Shown here one piece after another: positions 1 through 6,575 of a stretch of DNA of 11,628 bases. Location of the stretch: positions 1 to 11,628 of the forward strand of contig CAADVN010000189.1 of NCBI GenBank assembly GCA_900752445.1, read 5' to 3'. The notes below the pieces were generated by a model. It saw only the letters and a program-made list of their open reading frames with translations. It was not told the DNA's origin and did not search any database. Numbering within the stretch: position 1 is the stretch's first letter; each line of letters begins with the position of its first letter. The stretch comes from an uncultured Oscillospiraceae bacterium (lineage in GTDB: Bacteria > Bacillota > Clostridia > Oscillospirales > Oscillospiraceae). A program made the position numbers and the translations under genes.

Positions 1-1048
1 GGATGCAGACTTCGCCGATGAAGCGGCCCCTGCCCTCGTCCACCAGCCAGTAGTGGTCCGCGGCGACCCAGCCCGGCGGCAGGTTTCGCCCGTGCCTGAG
101 GTCGTCGTATCTCCCGAGCAGCTCTTCAGCCGGCGCGCCGCTGAAGCCCTCATCCGTCATGCCGCCCGCGAGCGCCTCCTCGCGGGCCTCGAGAAAGGAC
201 GCGAGGTATTTCTCGCAGGGCTCCACGAGTGTGAGGCCCGGCGCTTTCACCTCGGGCGCAGGGCGGCGGTTTTGCTCTATCCACTGCACGGCGAAGTCCA
301 CGAGCTCGCGCTGGCGCATCAGCCGGAGCGTGCCGTTGCCGAGCGCGGCCTTTCGGACGTCGTGCGACTGCTCAAAGGCGGCGCCGATGTCGGCGAAATC
401 CTCGCCGTCCACGTAGAGCGTCTCGTACTCCTTCCACACGCGGCGGCCGTTTTCCATGACCGCGCTGTGCTCGACGCAGCTGTGCTTGCCGGGATAATTC
501 GCGCGGGCGTCCGCCAGGTGCAGCGAGGTGTTTTTATCGTAGCCCACGCCTATGAGCAGCACCCGGGCGTCGAGCTCGTAGAGCTTGCCTATGGGCGAAC
601 CGTCGCCGAAGATGTTGGAGAGGTCGTGCCCGGAGCACAGGTATTCCGCGTGCCTGCCCCATGCGGCCACGGAGCGCGCCGGGTGGTCGCTGCGCAGCGC
701 GCCGGGCCAGCGCCGGAACATCTCGGCCACCGCGCCCATCGTGTTCGTCGGCGTTATGGCCTTGTCGTACGCGGGCCAGTTGTCGCGGATGAGCTGCCAC
801 CAGCTCTCCGGCTCTTCCCAGTGGACGCCGGTGCTCGGGTCGAGGTTTTTCCACGACTGCGCGGGCATCATGACCGTGCCCTCGCGGCCGACGGACTCCA
901 AAAGCGCCTCGATGACCACCTGCGCGCCGCCGCAGACAAAGCCGAGCGAGCTCAGCGAGGCATGCACCATGAGCGTCTGCCCGCGCTCCACGCCGACCGC
1001 CGCCAGCGCGTCGAGTATGTCCTGTTTTAGTACGATCTTACGCTCCAT
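1..1048 (-). CDS. AAC(3)-family N-acetyltransferase fused to a GNAT domain (3' end cut by window edge)
   Basis: The frame is open from an ATG at 1048 to the window edge (349 codons), with GGAGGG at 1054-1059 five bases before the ATG. Residues 1 to about 262 match the aminoglycoside 3-N-acetyltransferase (Antibiotic_NAT) family: LMVHASLSSLGFVCGG near 26-41, PESWWQLIRDNWPAYD near 80-95, AITPTNTMGAVAEMF near 97-111, and RVLLIGVGYDKNTSLHLAD near 162-180. His177 is the expected catalytic histidine. Members acetylate amines such as aminoglycosides or other amino-bearing small molecules with acetyl-CoA. After a short linker the chain continues as a GNAT-like segment (LTLVEPCEKYLASFLEARE near 272-290, then LPPGWVAADHYWLVDEG near 323-339 and FIGEVCI at 343-349), cut before the acetyl-CoA motif. 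It lies 37 bases downstream of another GNAT gene on the same strand, so probably shares its transcript. The substrate cannot be deduced and resistance is not shown. Confidence 0.88.
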   Translation of the reverse strand, partial: MERKIVLKQDILDALAAVGVERGQTLMVHASLSSLGFVCGGAQVVIEALLESVGREGTVMMPAQSWKNLDPSTGVHWEEPESWWQLIRDNWPAYDKAITPTNTMGAVAEMFRRWPGALRSDHPARSVAAWGRHAEYLCSGHDLSNIFGDGSPIGKLYELDARVLLIGVGYDKNTSLHLADARANYPGKHSCVEHSAVMENGRRVWKEYETLYVDGEDFADIGAAFEQSHDVRKAALGNGTLRLMRQRELVDFAVQWIEQNRRPAPEVKAPGLTLVEPCEKYLASFLEAREEALAGGMTDEGFSGAPAEELLGRYDDLRHGRNLPPGWVAADHYWLVDEGRGRFIGEVCI

Positions 1049-1085
1049 GTGCGCCCTCCGTTGATGGAAATATGGGAGTCAAAGA

Positions 1086-1487
1086 TCACAGCTTCATTAA
1101 TCCACAGCAGCCGAATTCAGACATTTCCTTAAAACCCATGGACTTGTAAAAAGCAATGGTATTCTGCGTGTTGTCCGTTACCAGCTCTATCTGCCGCACA
1201 TGACGGTACATATCCAAAACTGCTTGCAGAAGGGCCGAACCGACGCCCTTGCGCTGATATTTCGGGAACACCAGGATGTCCTGTACGAACACGATGGTCG
1301 CGCCGTCGCCTACGGTGCGGATAATACCCAAAAGCTGGCCGCCCTCGTAAGCTGCCAAAGTCAGCATAGAGTTTTCAAAACCCTGCCGCAGCGAGTCCGG
1401 GTGGTCAGTGTATGCAGTCCAGCCAACGGATTCGTATAGGCTCATGACTTCCGTTTCGTTGTAAGTTTTGTATTCTCTAATATCCAT
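1086..1487 (-). CDS. GNAT-family N-acetyltransferase, small single-domain
   Basis: A 133-residue protein with a complete GNAT fold outline. An N-terminal helix region (TYNETEVMSLYESVGW) is followed by strands carrying LLGIIRTVGDG near 52-62 and VFVQDILVFPKYQRKGVGSA near 66-85. The acetyl-CoA pyrophosphate-binding signature Q/RxxGxG is at 78-83, and a C-terminal NTIAFYKSMGFKEM segment is typical of GNAT ends. It should transfer an acetyl group from acetyl-CoA to an amine; the substrate is unknown. It sits between the rlmD-like gene (27 bases upstream) and the AAC(3)-GNAT fusion (37 bases downstream), all on the minus strand, so one transcript is likely. The ribosome site is weak: GAGGT lies about 11 bases before the ATG. 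By hand count GC is about 50%, against about two-thirds in neighbours, which suggests later acquisition. Confidence 0.87.
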   Translation of the reverse strand: MDIREYKTYNETEVMSLYESVGWTAYTDHPDSLRQGFENSMLTLAAYEGGQLLGIIRTVGDGATIVFVQDILVFPKYQRKGVGSALLQAVLDMYRHVRQIELVTDNTQNTIAFYKSMGFKEMSEFGCCGLMKL

Positions 1488-1514
1488 AGATGTTACCGAC
1501 CTCGAGTTGATTTT

Positions 1515-2855
1515 TCACTTGAATAAAAGAACTACCGTCTCCACGTGTGCCGTTCTGGGGAACATGTCCACGGCGGCGGCTTTTTGGGCGGTGTAGCCTT
1601 GTTCGGTGAAGCGTTTCAGGTCGCGGGCGAGGGTCGCGGGGTCGCAGGAGACGTAGACTATGCGCTTGGGCGACATGGCCGCTATGTGGCCTATCGCCTC
1701 GGGGCTCATGCCCTTCCTCGGCGGGTCCACCACCACCGCGTCCGGCGCTGTGCCTTCTCCGCGCAGCCGCGCCGCGGCCTCGCCAGCGTCCGCGCACACG
1801 AACTCCGCATTCCCCACGCCGTTTCTCGCCGCGTTCGCCCGCGCGTTCTCCACCGCCTCCGGAACTATCTCGGCCCCTATCACCCGCGCCGCCCTTCTCG
1901 CCAGCGCCAGGCTTATCGTGCCCGCGCCGCAGTACATGTCCAGCACCGTGCCGCCCGGCTCCGGCAGGGCCCAGTCCACCGCCAGCTCGTACAGCCGCTC
2001 GGCCTGCGGCGGGTTTATCTGGTAAAACGCCTGCGGGCTCAGCTCGAACTCGTTCCCGCACAATCTGTCCCTGAGCGTGCCCGAGCCCCAGAGCGTCCGG
2101 AACTCGCCCGCGAGCACCGTGTTCCCGCTCGTCCTGTTCACGCACTCGACCACGCCGCAGAGCTTCGGACACGCCTCTCTCAGCGCCGAAACCAGCGCCC
2201 CTGTCTCTGCCCCTGTGAGCCTTCTGCCCGTCACGACGCAGCAGAGCGCGGCGCCGTCCCGCGCACGGCGCGTGTAAACGTGCCTGACGCCGCTCTCGCC
2301 GGCGGCGAGGCCCAGCTCGCGCATCCACCTGACGACCGCGCCCGCGCAGGCCGACGCCTCGTCCGACTGCAGCAGGCAGCGCTCCGCCGGCACCACATCG
2401 TGGCTGCCGGAGCGGTAAAAGCCCGCGACGGGGCCCTCCGGCCCCTCGGCCAGGGCGTAGATGGCCTTGTTCCTGTAGCCCTCGGCCGTATCGGAGCCGA
2501 TGATGCGCTCTGCGCGCAGCTCGAGGCCGCCGATGCGCCTGAACGCCTCGTTCACGCGCTCGAGCTTGTATCGGAGCTCGGCCTCGCAGCTCAGGTGTAG
2601 GAAGTCGCAGCCGCCGCAGCGCCCGAAATTCGGACAGGCGGGCTCTATCCGCTCCGGCGAGGCCGAAAGCAGGGCCTCTCCCCTGCCGTAGACCGCCGTT
2701 TTTGTCGCCTTCACTATGCGCACGCGCCAGCGCTCGCCCGGTATGGCGCGCGGTACGAACACGGCGCGGCCCGATATCCGGCACACGCCCGCGCCCTCTG
2801 ACGTCAGGCCGGTGACTTCGGCCTCGTATATCTCGTTTTTCTTCAAATCGTCCAT
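1515..2855 (-). CDS. rlmD: 23S rRNA (uracil-5-)-methyltransferase, RlmD/RlmCD (TrmA) family
   Basis: A 446-residue SAM-dependent RNA methyltransferase that makes 5-methyluridine, in this family usually at U1939 (and U747 for RlmCD enzymes) of 23S rRNA. Residues 1 to about 60 form a TRAM RNA-binding domain. An iron-sulfur motif follows: C74, C80 and C83 in CPNFGRCGGC, with a later Cys in VPAERCLLQ as probable fourth ligand. The SAM site is LDMYCGAGTISLALA, followed by an acidic GAEIVPEAVENAR strand. VVVDPPRKG and VYVSCDPATLARDL carry the active site, with C404 as the expected catalytic nucleophile. The end, DMFPRTAHVETVVLL, is typical. Length is normal and the frame is intact. The ATG at 2855 has only a weak AGG-containing ribosome site. 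Target specificity (U1939, U747 or both) cannot be told from sequence alone, so the symbol is provisional. Confidence 0.93.
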   Translation of the reverse strand: MDDLKKNEIYEAEVTGLTSEGAGVCRISGRAVFVPRAIPGERWRVRIVKATKTAVYGRGEALLSASPERIEPACPNFGRCGGCDFLHLSCEAELRYKLERVNEAFRRIGGLELRAERIIGSDTAEGYRNKAIYALAEGPEGPVAGFYRSGSHDVVPAERCLLQSDEASACAGAVVRWMRELGLAAGESGVRHVYTRRARDGAALCCVVTGRRLTGAETGALVSALREACPKLCGVVECVNRTSGNTVLAGEFRTLWGSGTLRDRLCGNEFELSPQAFYQINPPQAERLYELAVDWALPEPGGTVLDMYCGAGTISLALARRAARVIGAEIVPEAVENARANAARNGVGNAEFVCADAGEAAARLRGEGTAPDAVVVDPPRKGMSPEAIGHIAAMSPKRIVYVSCDPATLARDLKRFTEQGYTAQKAAAVDMFPRTAHVETVVLLFK

Positions 2856-2905
2856 GCGCCTATTTTAACACCACCCGGCCCAGCCTTCAACTTATATCAA
2901 ATAAT

Positions 2906-2934
2906 TTGCAATTTACAGAGGGGTATGCTATCAT
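2906..2934 (+). promoter_or_regulatory. Sigma-A-type promoter for the CapA-like gene
   Basis: TTGCAA at 2906-2911 and TATCAT at 2929-2934 are separated by 17 bases. A TG one base before the -10 (TGCTATCAT) makes it an extended -10 element. The expected transcript start is near 2941. That lies downstream of the in-frame ATG at 2925 and upstream of the ATG at 2976, supporting 2976 as the real start. A short GC hairpin (GCGCC at 2949-2953, GGCGC at 2958-2962) lies in the predicted leader just before the ribosome site; its significance is unclear. Confidence 0.6.
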
Positions 2935-2975
2935 ATTTAGTTGATAACGCGCCAGGCGGCGCTTGGAGGTCTGAT

Positions 2976-4298
2976 ATGAACAAGAAATTTAAAATAGCCC
3001 TCATCACCATTGCAATCACCGTGGTCCTGGTCGTTGCGGCGGTGCTCATAGCCTCGCTCATAAAACCAGACATGCCCGCGAAGCAGACGTCGCTGCCCTC
3101 TGCGGACGTCAGCGGGACTGCCGTGACCGACGTGCCCGAGGAGACGCCGGAGCCTTCGCCCGAGCATGTCAACACCGTCACGTCCACGCTCGCCGTCGGC
3201 GGCGATATCGTCATGCACACGGGCCTCAACGGCGAGGCGATGACTGATACCGGCTACGACTATGTGCCCATCTTCGGCATACTCAAGGACTTCATCGCAA
3301 ACGCGGACTACTCCGTCTGCTCGCTCGTGACCACGCTGGGCGGCGGCGGGAATTACACGGCCTATCCCCTGTTCAAGTCCCCCGTCGATCTCGCGTCCTC
3401 TATTGCCAGCGTGGGATTCAACCTCGTGAACACCGCGACCAGCCACTGTGTTGACTCCTTCAAGGACGGTATCGTCAGCACGCTTGACGCGCTCGACAGC
3501 ACGGGGCTCTCGCATGTCGGCACCTACCGCTCGCAGGAGGAGCGCGATTCCAGCGGCAACCGCTTCACGGCGGACGTCGGCGGCGTGAACGTCGCCTTCC
3601 TCAGCTACACCTGCGACACGAACGCCATACCCGTCGCGGGCTTTGAGTACGCCGTCAGCATCTGCACCGAGGACTACCTCACCGGCGGCACTGAGATAGA
3701 CTACGACCTTATCGAGGGCGACCTTGCCGCGGCGAAGGAGTCCGGGGCGGACATCGTCTTCGTATTCATGTCCTGGGGCACGGAGTTCGCCACGACGCCC
3801 TCCGACCAGCAGCTCGAGCTGGCAGACTTCCTCTTCGAGCACGGCGCCGACATCATCATCGGCGGCCACTGCCGCGTGCCGCAGCCCATGGAAATGCGCA
3901 CGGTCAAGGACGCCGAGGGCAACGAGCGCACCGGCTTCATCTGCTACAGCCTCGGCAACATGCTCTCCTGCCAGAACGACGAGTACACGGACATCTCCGC
4001 GCTCGTCAACATCGAGCTCACCAAGGACACCGACACCGGCGAGACCTGGATATCCGACGTCAGCTACAAGCCCATCTACATGGCCGACCTCTACGACTAC
4101 GGCATCAACGACTACGGCTGGCACTATCGCATGGTGGACCTGCACGCGGCCATCGACTCCTACGAGAGCGGCGCGCCCTGGGAGTTCATCACCGACGCGG
4201 TCTACAGGGACATGACCGCCGCGCTCGACGCCGTGCACGAATACTTCGGCGCAGAGCTCGACTCCGCCGTGAAGGCCGAGGCAGTCTCGGAACAGTAA
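2976..4298 (+). CDS. CapA-like (PGA_cap superfamily) membrane-anchored protein with degenerate metal site
   Basis: A 440-residue protein starting at 2976, where GGAGG (2965-2969) sits six bases upstream. Residues 5-29 are one hydrophobic segment (signal anchor), followed by a Ser/Thr/Pro/Glu-rich linker (about 31-66). Residues 70-370 follow the CapA/poly-gamma-glutamate capsule protein fold, related to calcineurin-like metallophosphoesterases: VGGDIVMH near 74-81, ATSHCVDSF 154-162, FMSWGTEF 264-271, DIIIGGHCRVPQPME 292-306, and YSLGNM 324-329. The domain should face the outside. Compared with usual family motifs (NLE, NH, HWG, HPH), this protein has Val118 for Glu, Ser156 for Asn, Ser266 for His and Arg300 for His, while Asp77, His157 and His298 remain. 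The frame is intact, so this looks like a retained, non-catalytic or altered member. No capsule or polyglutamate genes are adjacent. Fold assignment is confident; function is unknown. Confidence 0.85.
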   Translation: MNKKFKIALITIAITVVLVVAAVLIASLIKPDMPAKQTSLPSADVSGTAVTDVPEETPEPSPEHVNTVTSTLAVGGDIVMHTGLNGEAMTDTGYDYVPIFGILKDFIANADYSVCSLVTTLGGGGNYTAYPLFKSPVDLASSIASVGFNLVNTATSHCVDSFKDGIVSTLDALDSTGLSHVGTYRSQEERDSSGNRFTADVGGVNVAFLSYTCDTNAIPVAGFEYAVSICTEDYLTGGTEIDYDLIEGDLAAAKESGADIVFVFMSWGTEFATTPSDQQLELADFLFEHGADIIIGGHCRVPQPMEMRTVKDAEGNERTGFICYSLGNMLSCQNDEYTDISALVNIELTKDTDTGETWISDVSYKPIYMADLYDYGINDYGWHYRMVDLHAAIDSYESGAPWEFITDAVYRDMTAALDAVHEYFGAELDSAVKAEAVSEQ

Positions 4299-4325
4299 TG
4301 GCATAACATCAAACACGCATTCCGG

Positions 4326-4359
4326 AAACGGCGCGGTCAGTACCGCGCCGTTTCTTTTT
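4326..4359 (+). terminator. Intrinsic terminator after the CapA-like gene
   Basis: A perfect 12-bp inverted repeat (AAACGGCGCGGT at 4326-4337, ACCGCGCCGTTT at 4342-4353) has a 4-base loop and is followed by CTTTTT at 4354-4359. It lies 27 bases after the CapA-like stop codon and just before the next promoter, so it separates the two plus-strand units. Confidence 0.93.
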
Positions 4360-4361
4360 GC

Positions 4362-4390
4362 TTGACAATATTCCACTTGTATAATATAAT
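4362..4390 (+). promoter_or_regulatory. Perfect-consensus sigma-A promoter for the PadR-flavoprotein operon
   Basis: TTGACA at 4362-4367 and TATAAT at 4385-4390 have an optimal 17-base spacer. A second TATAAT overlaps at 4380-4385 but is only 12 bases from the -35. The expected transcript start is near 4397. Such an unusually strong promoter is normally kept off by a repressor, which fits the direct repeat lying over it and the PadR gene immediately downstream. Confidence 0.88.
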
Positions 4391-4408
4391 GCCCTTATTC
4401 CACTTGTA
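4369..4408. promoter_or_regulatory. Candidate PadR operator: two 13-bp direct repeats
   Basis: The sequence TATTCCACTTGTA occurs exactly at 4369-4381, inside the -35/-10 spacer, and again at 4396-4408, at the predicted transcript start. The two are 27 bases apart start to start. The second copy ends just before the ribosome site AGAAGGGA. Placement over polymerase contacts and next to a PadR gene suggests autoregulation. The repeat is direct, unlike the inverted ATGT-N8-ACAT sites known for some PadR proteins, so assignment to this regulator is inference. Confidence 0.65.
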
Positions 4409-4425
4409 GAAGGGATTGGGCGTTC

Positions 4426-4977
4426 ATGCTGAAGCACGGAATCTTGGGACTTCTGAATTACGGGGAGATGACCGGCTATGAGATACGCGAGGCCTTTCAG
4501 AGCTCGCTGAATTTCTTTTGGCCGGCGCAGACGAGCCAGATCTACCGCGAGCTTGAGGTTTTGGAGGCCCGCGGCTGGATCGAAAAGCGCGCGGTGGAGC
4601 AGAGCGGCAGGCCGAACAAAAACATCTGTTCCATCACGGAGGAGGGGCGCGCGGAGCTCCTGCGCTGGCTGAGCGACCCGGCTGTCAACACAGACCTGCG
4701 CTCCCCGGTGCTGATGAAGGTCTTTTTCATGGGCGAACTGCCGGTATCCGGCGGTCTGGAGTTCTTCAGGCAGCTTGAAGCCGAGTGCCGCGCGGCTCAG
4801 GCGGCCCTGCAGCAGACGGGAGCTTCCATTGCGGCGTATCAGGAGCTGGTGCCCGACAGAAGGAGCGCCATGTTCTGGCAGATGACCGCTGAATTCGGGA
4901 AACGGTATGCGGAAATATACCTCGGCTGGCTCGAAGGCTGCATCAGCCTGCTTGAGGGTATGGAGGGCCGGCCATGA
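4426..4977 (+). CDS. PadR-family transcriptional regulator
   Basis: A 183-residue protein with the PadR winged-helix domain at its N-terminus: LKHGILGLLNYGEMTGYEI (2-20), where GEMTGYEI is the family hallmark, then SQIYRELEVLEARGWIEK (37-54) with the recognition helix and start of the wing, and a GRPNKNICSITEEGRAEL wing (61-78). Residues about 90-180 are helical and fit the C-terminal dimerisation and ligand-pocket region of longer (Vir-like, PadR-s1) members. These repressors usually respond to phenolic acids, drugs or other hydrophobic ligands and control a neighbouring detoxification or transport gene. The transcript starts from a consensus promoter with repeats that may be its own operator. 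Its stop overlaps the next ATG by 4 bases (ATGA at 4974-4977), so the downstream flavoprotein is the natural target. The ligand is unknown. Confidence 0.93.
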   Translation: MLKHGILGLLNYGEMTGYEIREAFQSSLNFFWPAQTSQIYRELEVLEARGWIEKRAVEQSGRPNKNICSITEEGRAELLRWLSDPAVNTDLRSPVLMKVFFMGELPVSGGLEFFRQLEAECRAAQAALQQTGASIAAYQELVPDRRSAMFWQMTAEFGKRYAEIYLGWLEGCISLLEGMEGRP

Positions 4978-6569
4978 GAGTCCTTTTACTAAACGGCAGC
5001 CCGAAGGGCGGGCGCAGCAATTCGCTGCGTCTCGCCGAGGCCTTTTTGGAAGGCATGGCGCAGGCGGGCGGCGAGCTGGACATCGAGCGTCTCGATATCT
5101 CACAGATGGACATAAAGCCCTGCCTGGGCTGTTTCTCCTGCTGGAAGGAGACGCCGGGCCGGTGCTGCATATCCGACGACATGCCGCTGCTGCTTGAAAA
5201 GCTGCTTTGGGCCGACCTGACGGTTTGGAGCTTCCCGCTGTACTATTTCGGCCTGCCCGGTAAGCTGAAGACCGCGCTGGACAGGCAGCTTCCCCTTTCC
5301 CTGCCCTTCATGCTGCCCGGCGCGCAGGGCGGCGGGCACCCCGCGCGCTACGACATGGGCGGGAAGCGGACCGTCCTGGTCTCCACCTGCGGATTTTACA
5401 CGGCGGAGCACAATTACGGCAGCGTGACGGCGCAGTTTGACCGCCTCTGCGGCGAGGGGTACTATACCGCCCTGTTCTGCGGCGAGGGCGAACTCTTCGG
5501 CGTGCCCGAATTGTCGGGGCGCACGGGAGAGTACCTCGGTTCAGTGCGCCGGGCTGGGCAGGAATATGCCCGCGGCGGCATAAGCGCCGAGACGCAGGCC
5601 AGGCTGCGCGAACCGCTCTTTCCCAGGGACGTCTATGAGCGCATGGCGGACGCGAGCTGGGGCATATCCCGAGACGGCGAAAAGGAGGACGAGGCCCTGA
5701 GCTTCACCAGGCAGATGGCCGCCCTGTATGAGCCGTCGGCGTATAACGGCAGGGACATGATCCTCGACATGGACTACACGGACATTGGAAAGCGCTATCG
5801 CATCATCCTGGGCAAGACGGGCAGCCGCGTGACAGTCGAGTTCGACGAAAAACCGACAACGGTGATACACACGCCGCTGCGGGTGTGGCGTTCCATCGCT
5901 GCCGGTGAGATAGAAGGCCCCGACGCGCTCATGAGGCGCATGTATACCGTTGAGGGCGATTTTGAACTGTTGCTGAAGTGGGACGACTATTTCGGCCCGC
6001 GCAAAGGCGCTGCCTCGGCGCCAGTGACCGCCGGGAAGACCGACATGCGCTATGTCCTCTCACCGTGGATAGTGTTCTGGATAGCTGCTGGCATCCACGG
6101 CTATTGGGGAAGCCTGCTGAGCATATTCGCCTGCGGCCTGCTGCCCCTGCTGTTTTTCAGGTGCAGGAAGACGGTATACGACCTCGTCTCCGGCGCGCTG
6201 GTCTGCCTGTTTTCCCTGCTGCTGCTCGTCGGCCTGCCGGCTGTTATCGTGATGCCCCTGTCCTATTTTGCCTTCGGCCTGATGTGGAGCATATCCGTTT
6301 TCCTCAAGATACCCCTCTCCGCCGAGTATTCCATGAACGATTACGGCGGTGAGCCCGCCCTGAAAAATCCCATGTTCATCAGGACCAACCGCATCCTCAC
6401 CGCCGCCTGGGGCGTCCTCTACCTGCTGACGCCCATCTGGACCTGGTTCATCATGCGCAGCGCCGCGAGCGGCTATGTCGGGCTAATAAATTCCGTGCTC
6501 CCGGCGCTCCTGGGGCTATTCACCCTCTGGTTTCAAAAATGGTATCCGCGCAGGATGGCGCGGCCCTGA
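4974..6569 (+). CDS. Flavodoxin-like / SCP2-like / membrane-domain fusion protein
   Basis: A 531-residue protein, translationally coupled to the PadR gene (ATGA overlap; GGAGGG at 4962-4967). Residues 1-215 are a flavodoxin-like NADPH-dependent FMN reductase domain: LLLNGSPKGGRSNSL (4-18) is the FMN-phosphate loop. CLGCFSCWKETPGRC (50-64) has the CX2CX2CX7C spacing of iron-sulfur flavoproteins, followed by DDMPLLLEKLLWAD and FPLYYFGLPGKLKTALDR. Residues about 263-341 resemble an SCP2 lipid-binding domain: DMDYTDIGKRYRIILG, RVWRSIAAGEIEGPDALMR, VEGDFELLLKWDDYFG. Residues 360-520 contain about five or six hydrophobic segments (roughly 360-375, 377-396, 403-425, 424-444, 474-494, 502-520). It is probably a membrane-bound flavoprotein acting on a hydrophobic quinone- or lipid-like substrate and induced through PadR. 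Domain calls come from motif recognition; the reaction is unknown. Confidence 0.87.
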   Translation: MRVLLLNGSPKGGRSNSLRLAEAFLEGMAQAGGELDIERLDISQMDIKPCLGCFSCWKETPGRCCISDDMPLLLEKLLWADLTVWSFPLYYFGLPGKLKTALDRQLPLSLPFMLPGAQGGGHPARYDMGGKRTVLVSTCGFYTAEHNYGSVTAQFDRLCGEGYYTALFCGEGELFGVPELSGRTGEYLGSVRRAGQEYARGGISAETQARLREPLFPRDVYERMADASWGISRDGEKEDEALSFTRQMAALYEPSAYNGRDMILDMDYTDIGKRYRIILGKTGSRVTVEFDEKPTTVIHTPLRVWRSIAAGEIEGPDALMRRMYTVEGDFELLLKWDDYFGPRKGAASAPVTAGKTDMRYVLSPWIVFWIAAGIHGYWGSLLSIFACGLLPLLFFRCRKTVYDLVSGALVCLFSLLLLVGLPAVIVMPLSYFAFGLMWSISVFLKIPLSAEYSMNDYGGEPALKNPMFIRTNRILTAAWGVLYLLTPIWTWFIMRSAASGYVGLINSVLPALLGLFTLWFQKWYPRRMARP

Positions 6570-6575
6570 ACACGC

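Noticed and set aside
53..1030. Long plus-strand open frames over the left end
   Set aside because: They lie opposite the AAC(3)-GNAT gene, whose minus-strand translation carries conserved motifs; the plus-strand products are Arg/Ala/Val-rich with no recognisable family, as expected of GC-rich antisense frames.
1477..2784. 435-codon minus-strand frame overlapping the rlmD-like gene
   Set aside because: Same strand but another frame; the product is Arg/Gly-rich with no motifs, whereas the rlmD frame has TRAM, Fe-S and SAM motifs.
2856..2920. Minus-strand promoter for the rlmD-like gene
   Set aside because: TTGAAG-17-TAAAAT would give a nearly leaderless transcript, and a CTGTAA-16-TATAAG alternative has a poor -35. 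Neither is strong enough to list as a feature.
2925..2975. Upstream ATG at 2925 as start of the CapA-like gene
   Set aside because: It lies inside the predicted promoter, before the expected transcript start, has no good ribosome site, and would put charged residues ahead of the signal anchor. The ATG at 2976 has a well-spaced GGAGG.
2937..4376. 479-codon minus-strand frame opposite the CapA-like gene
   Set aside because: Composition is dominated by Val, Asp, Gly and Arg without family motifs. It also runs through the terminator and over the promoter of the next operon. It is a shadow of the CapA-like frame.
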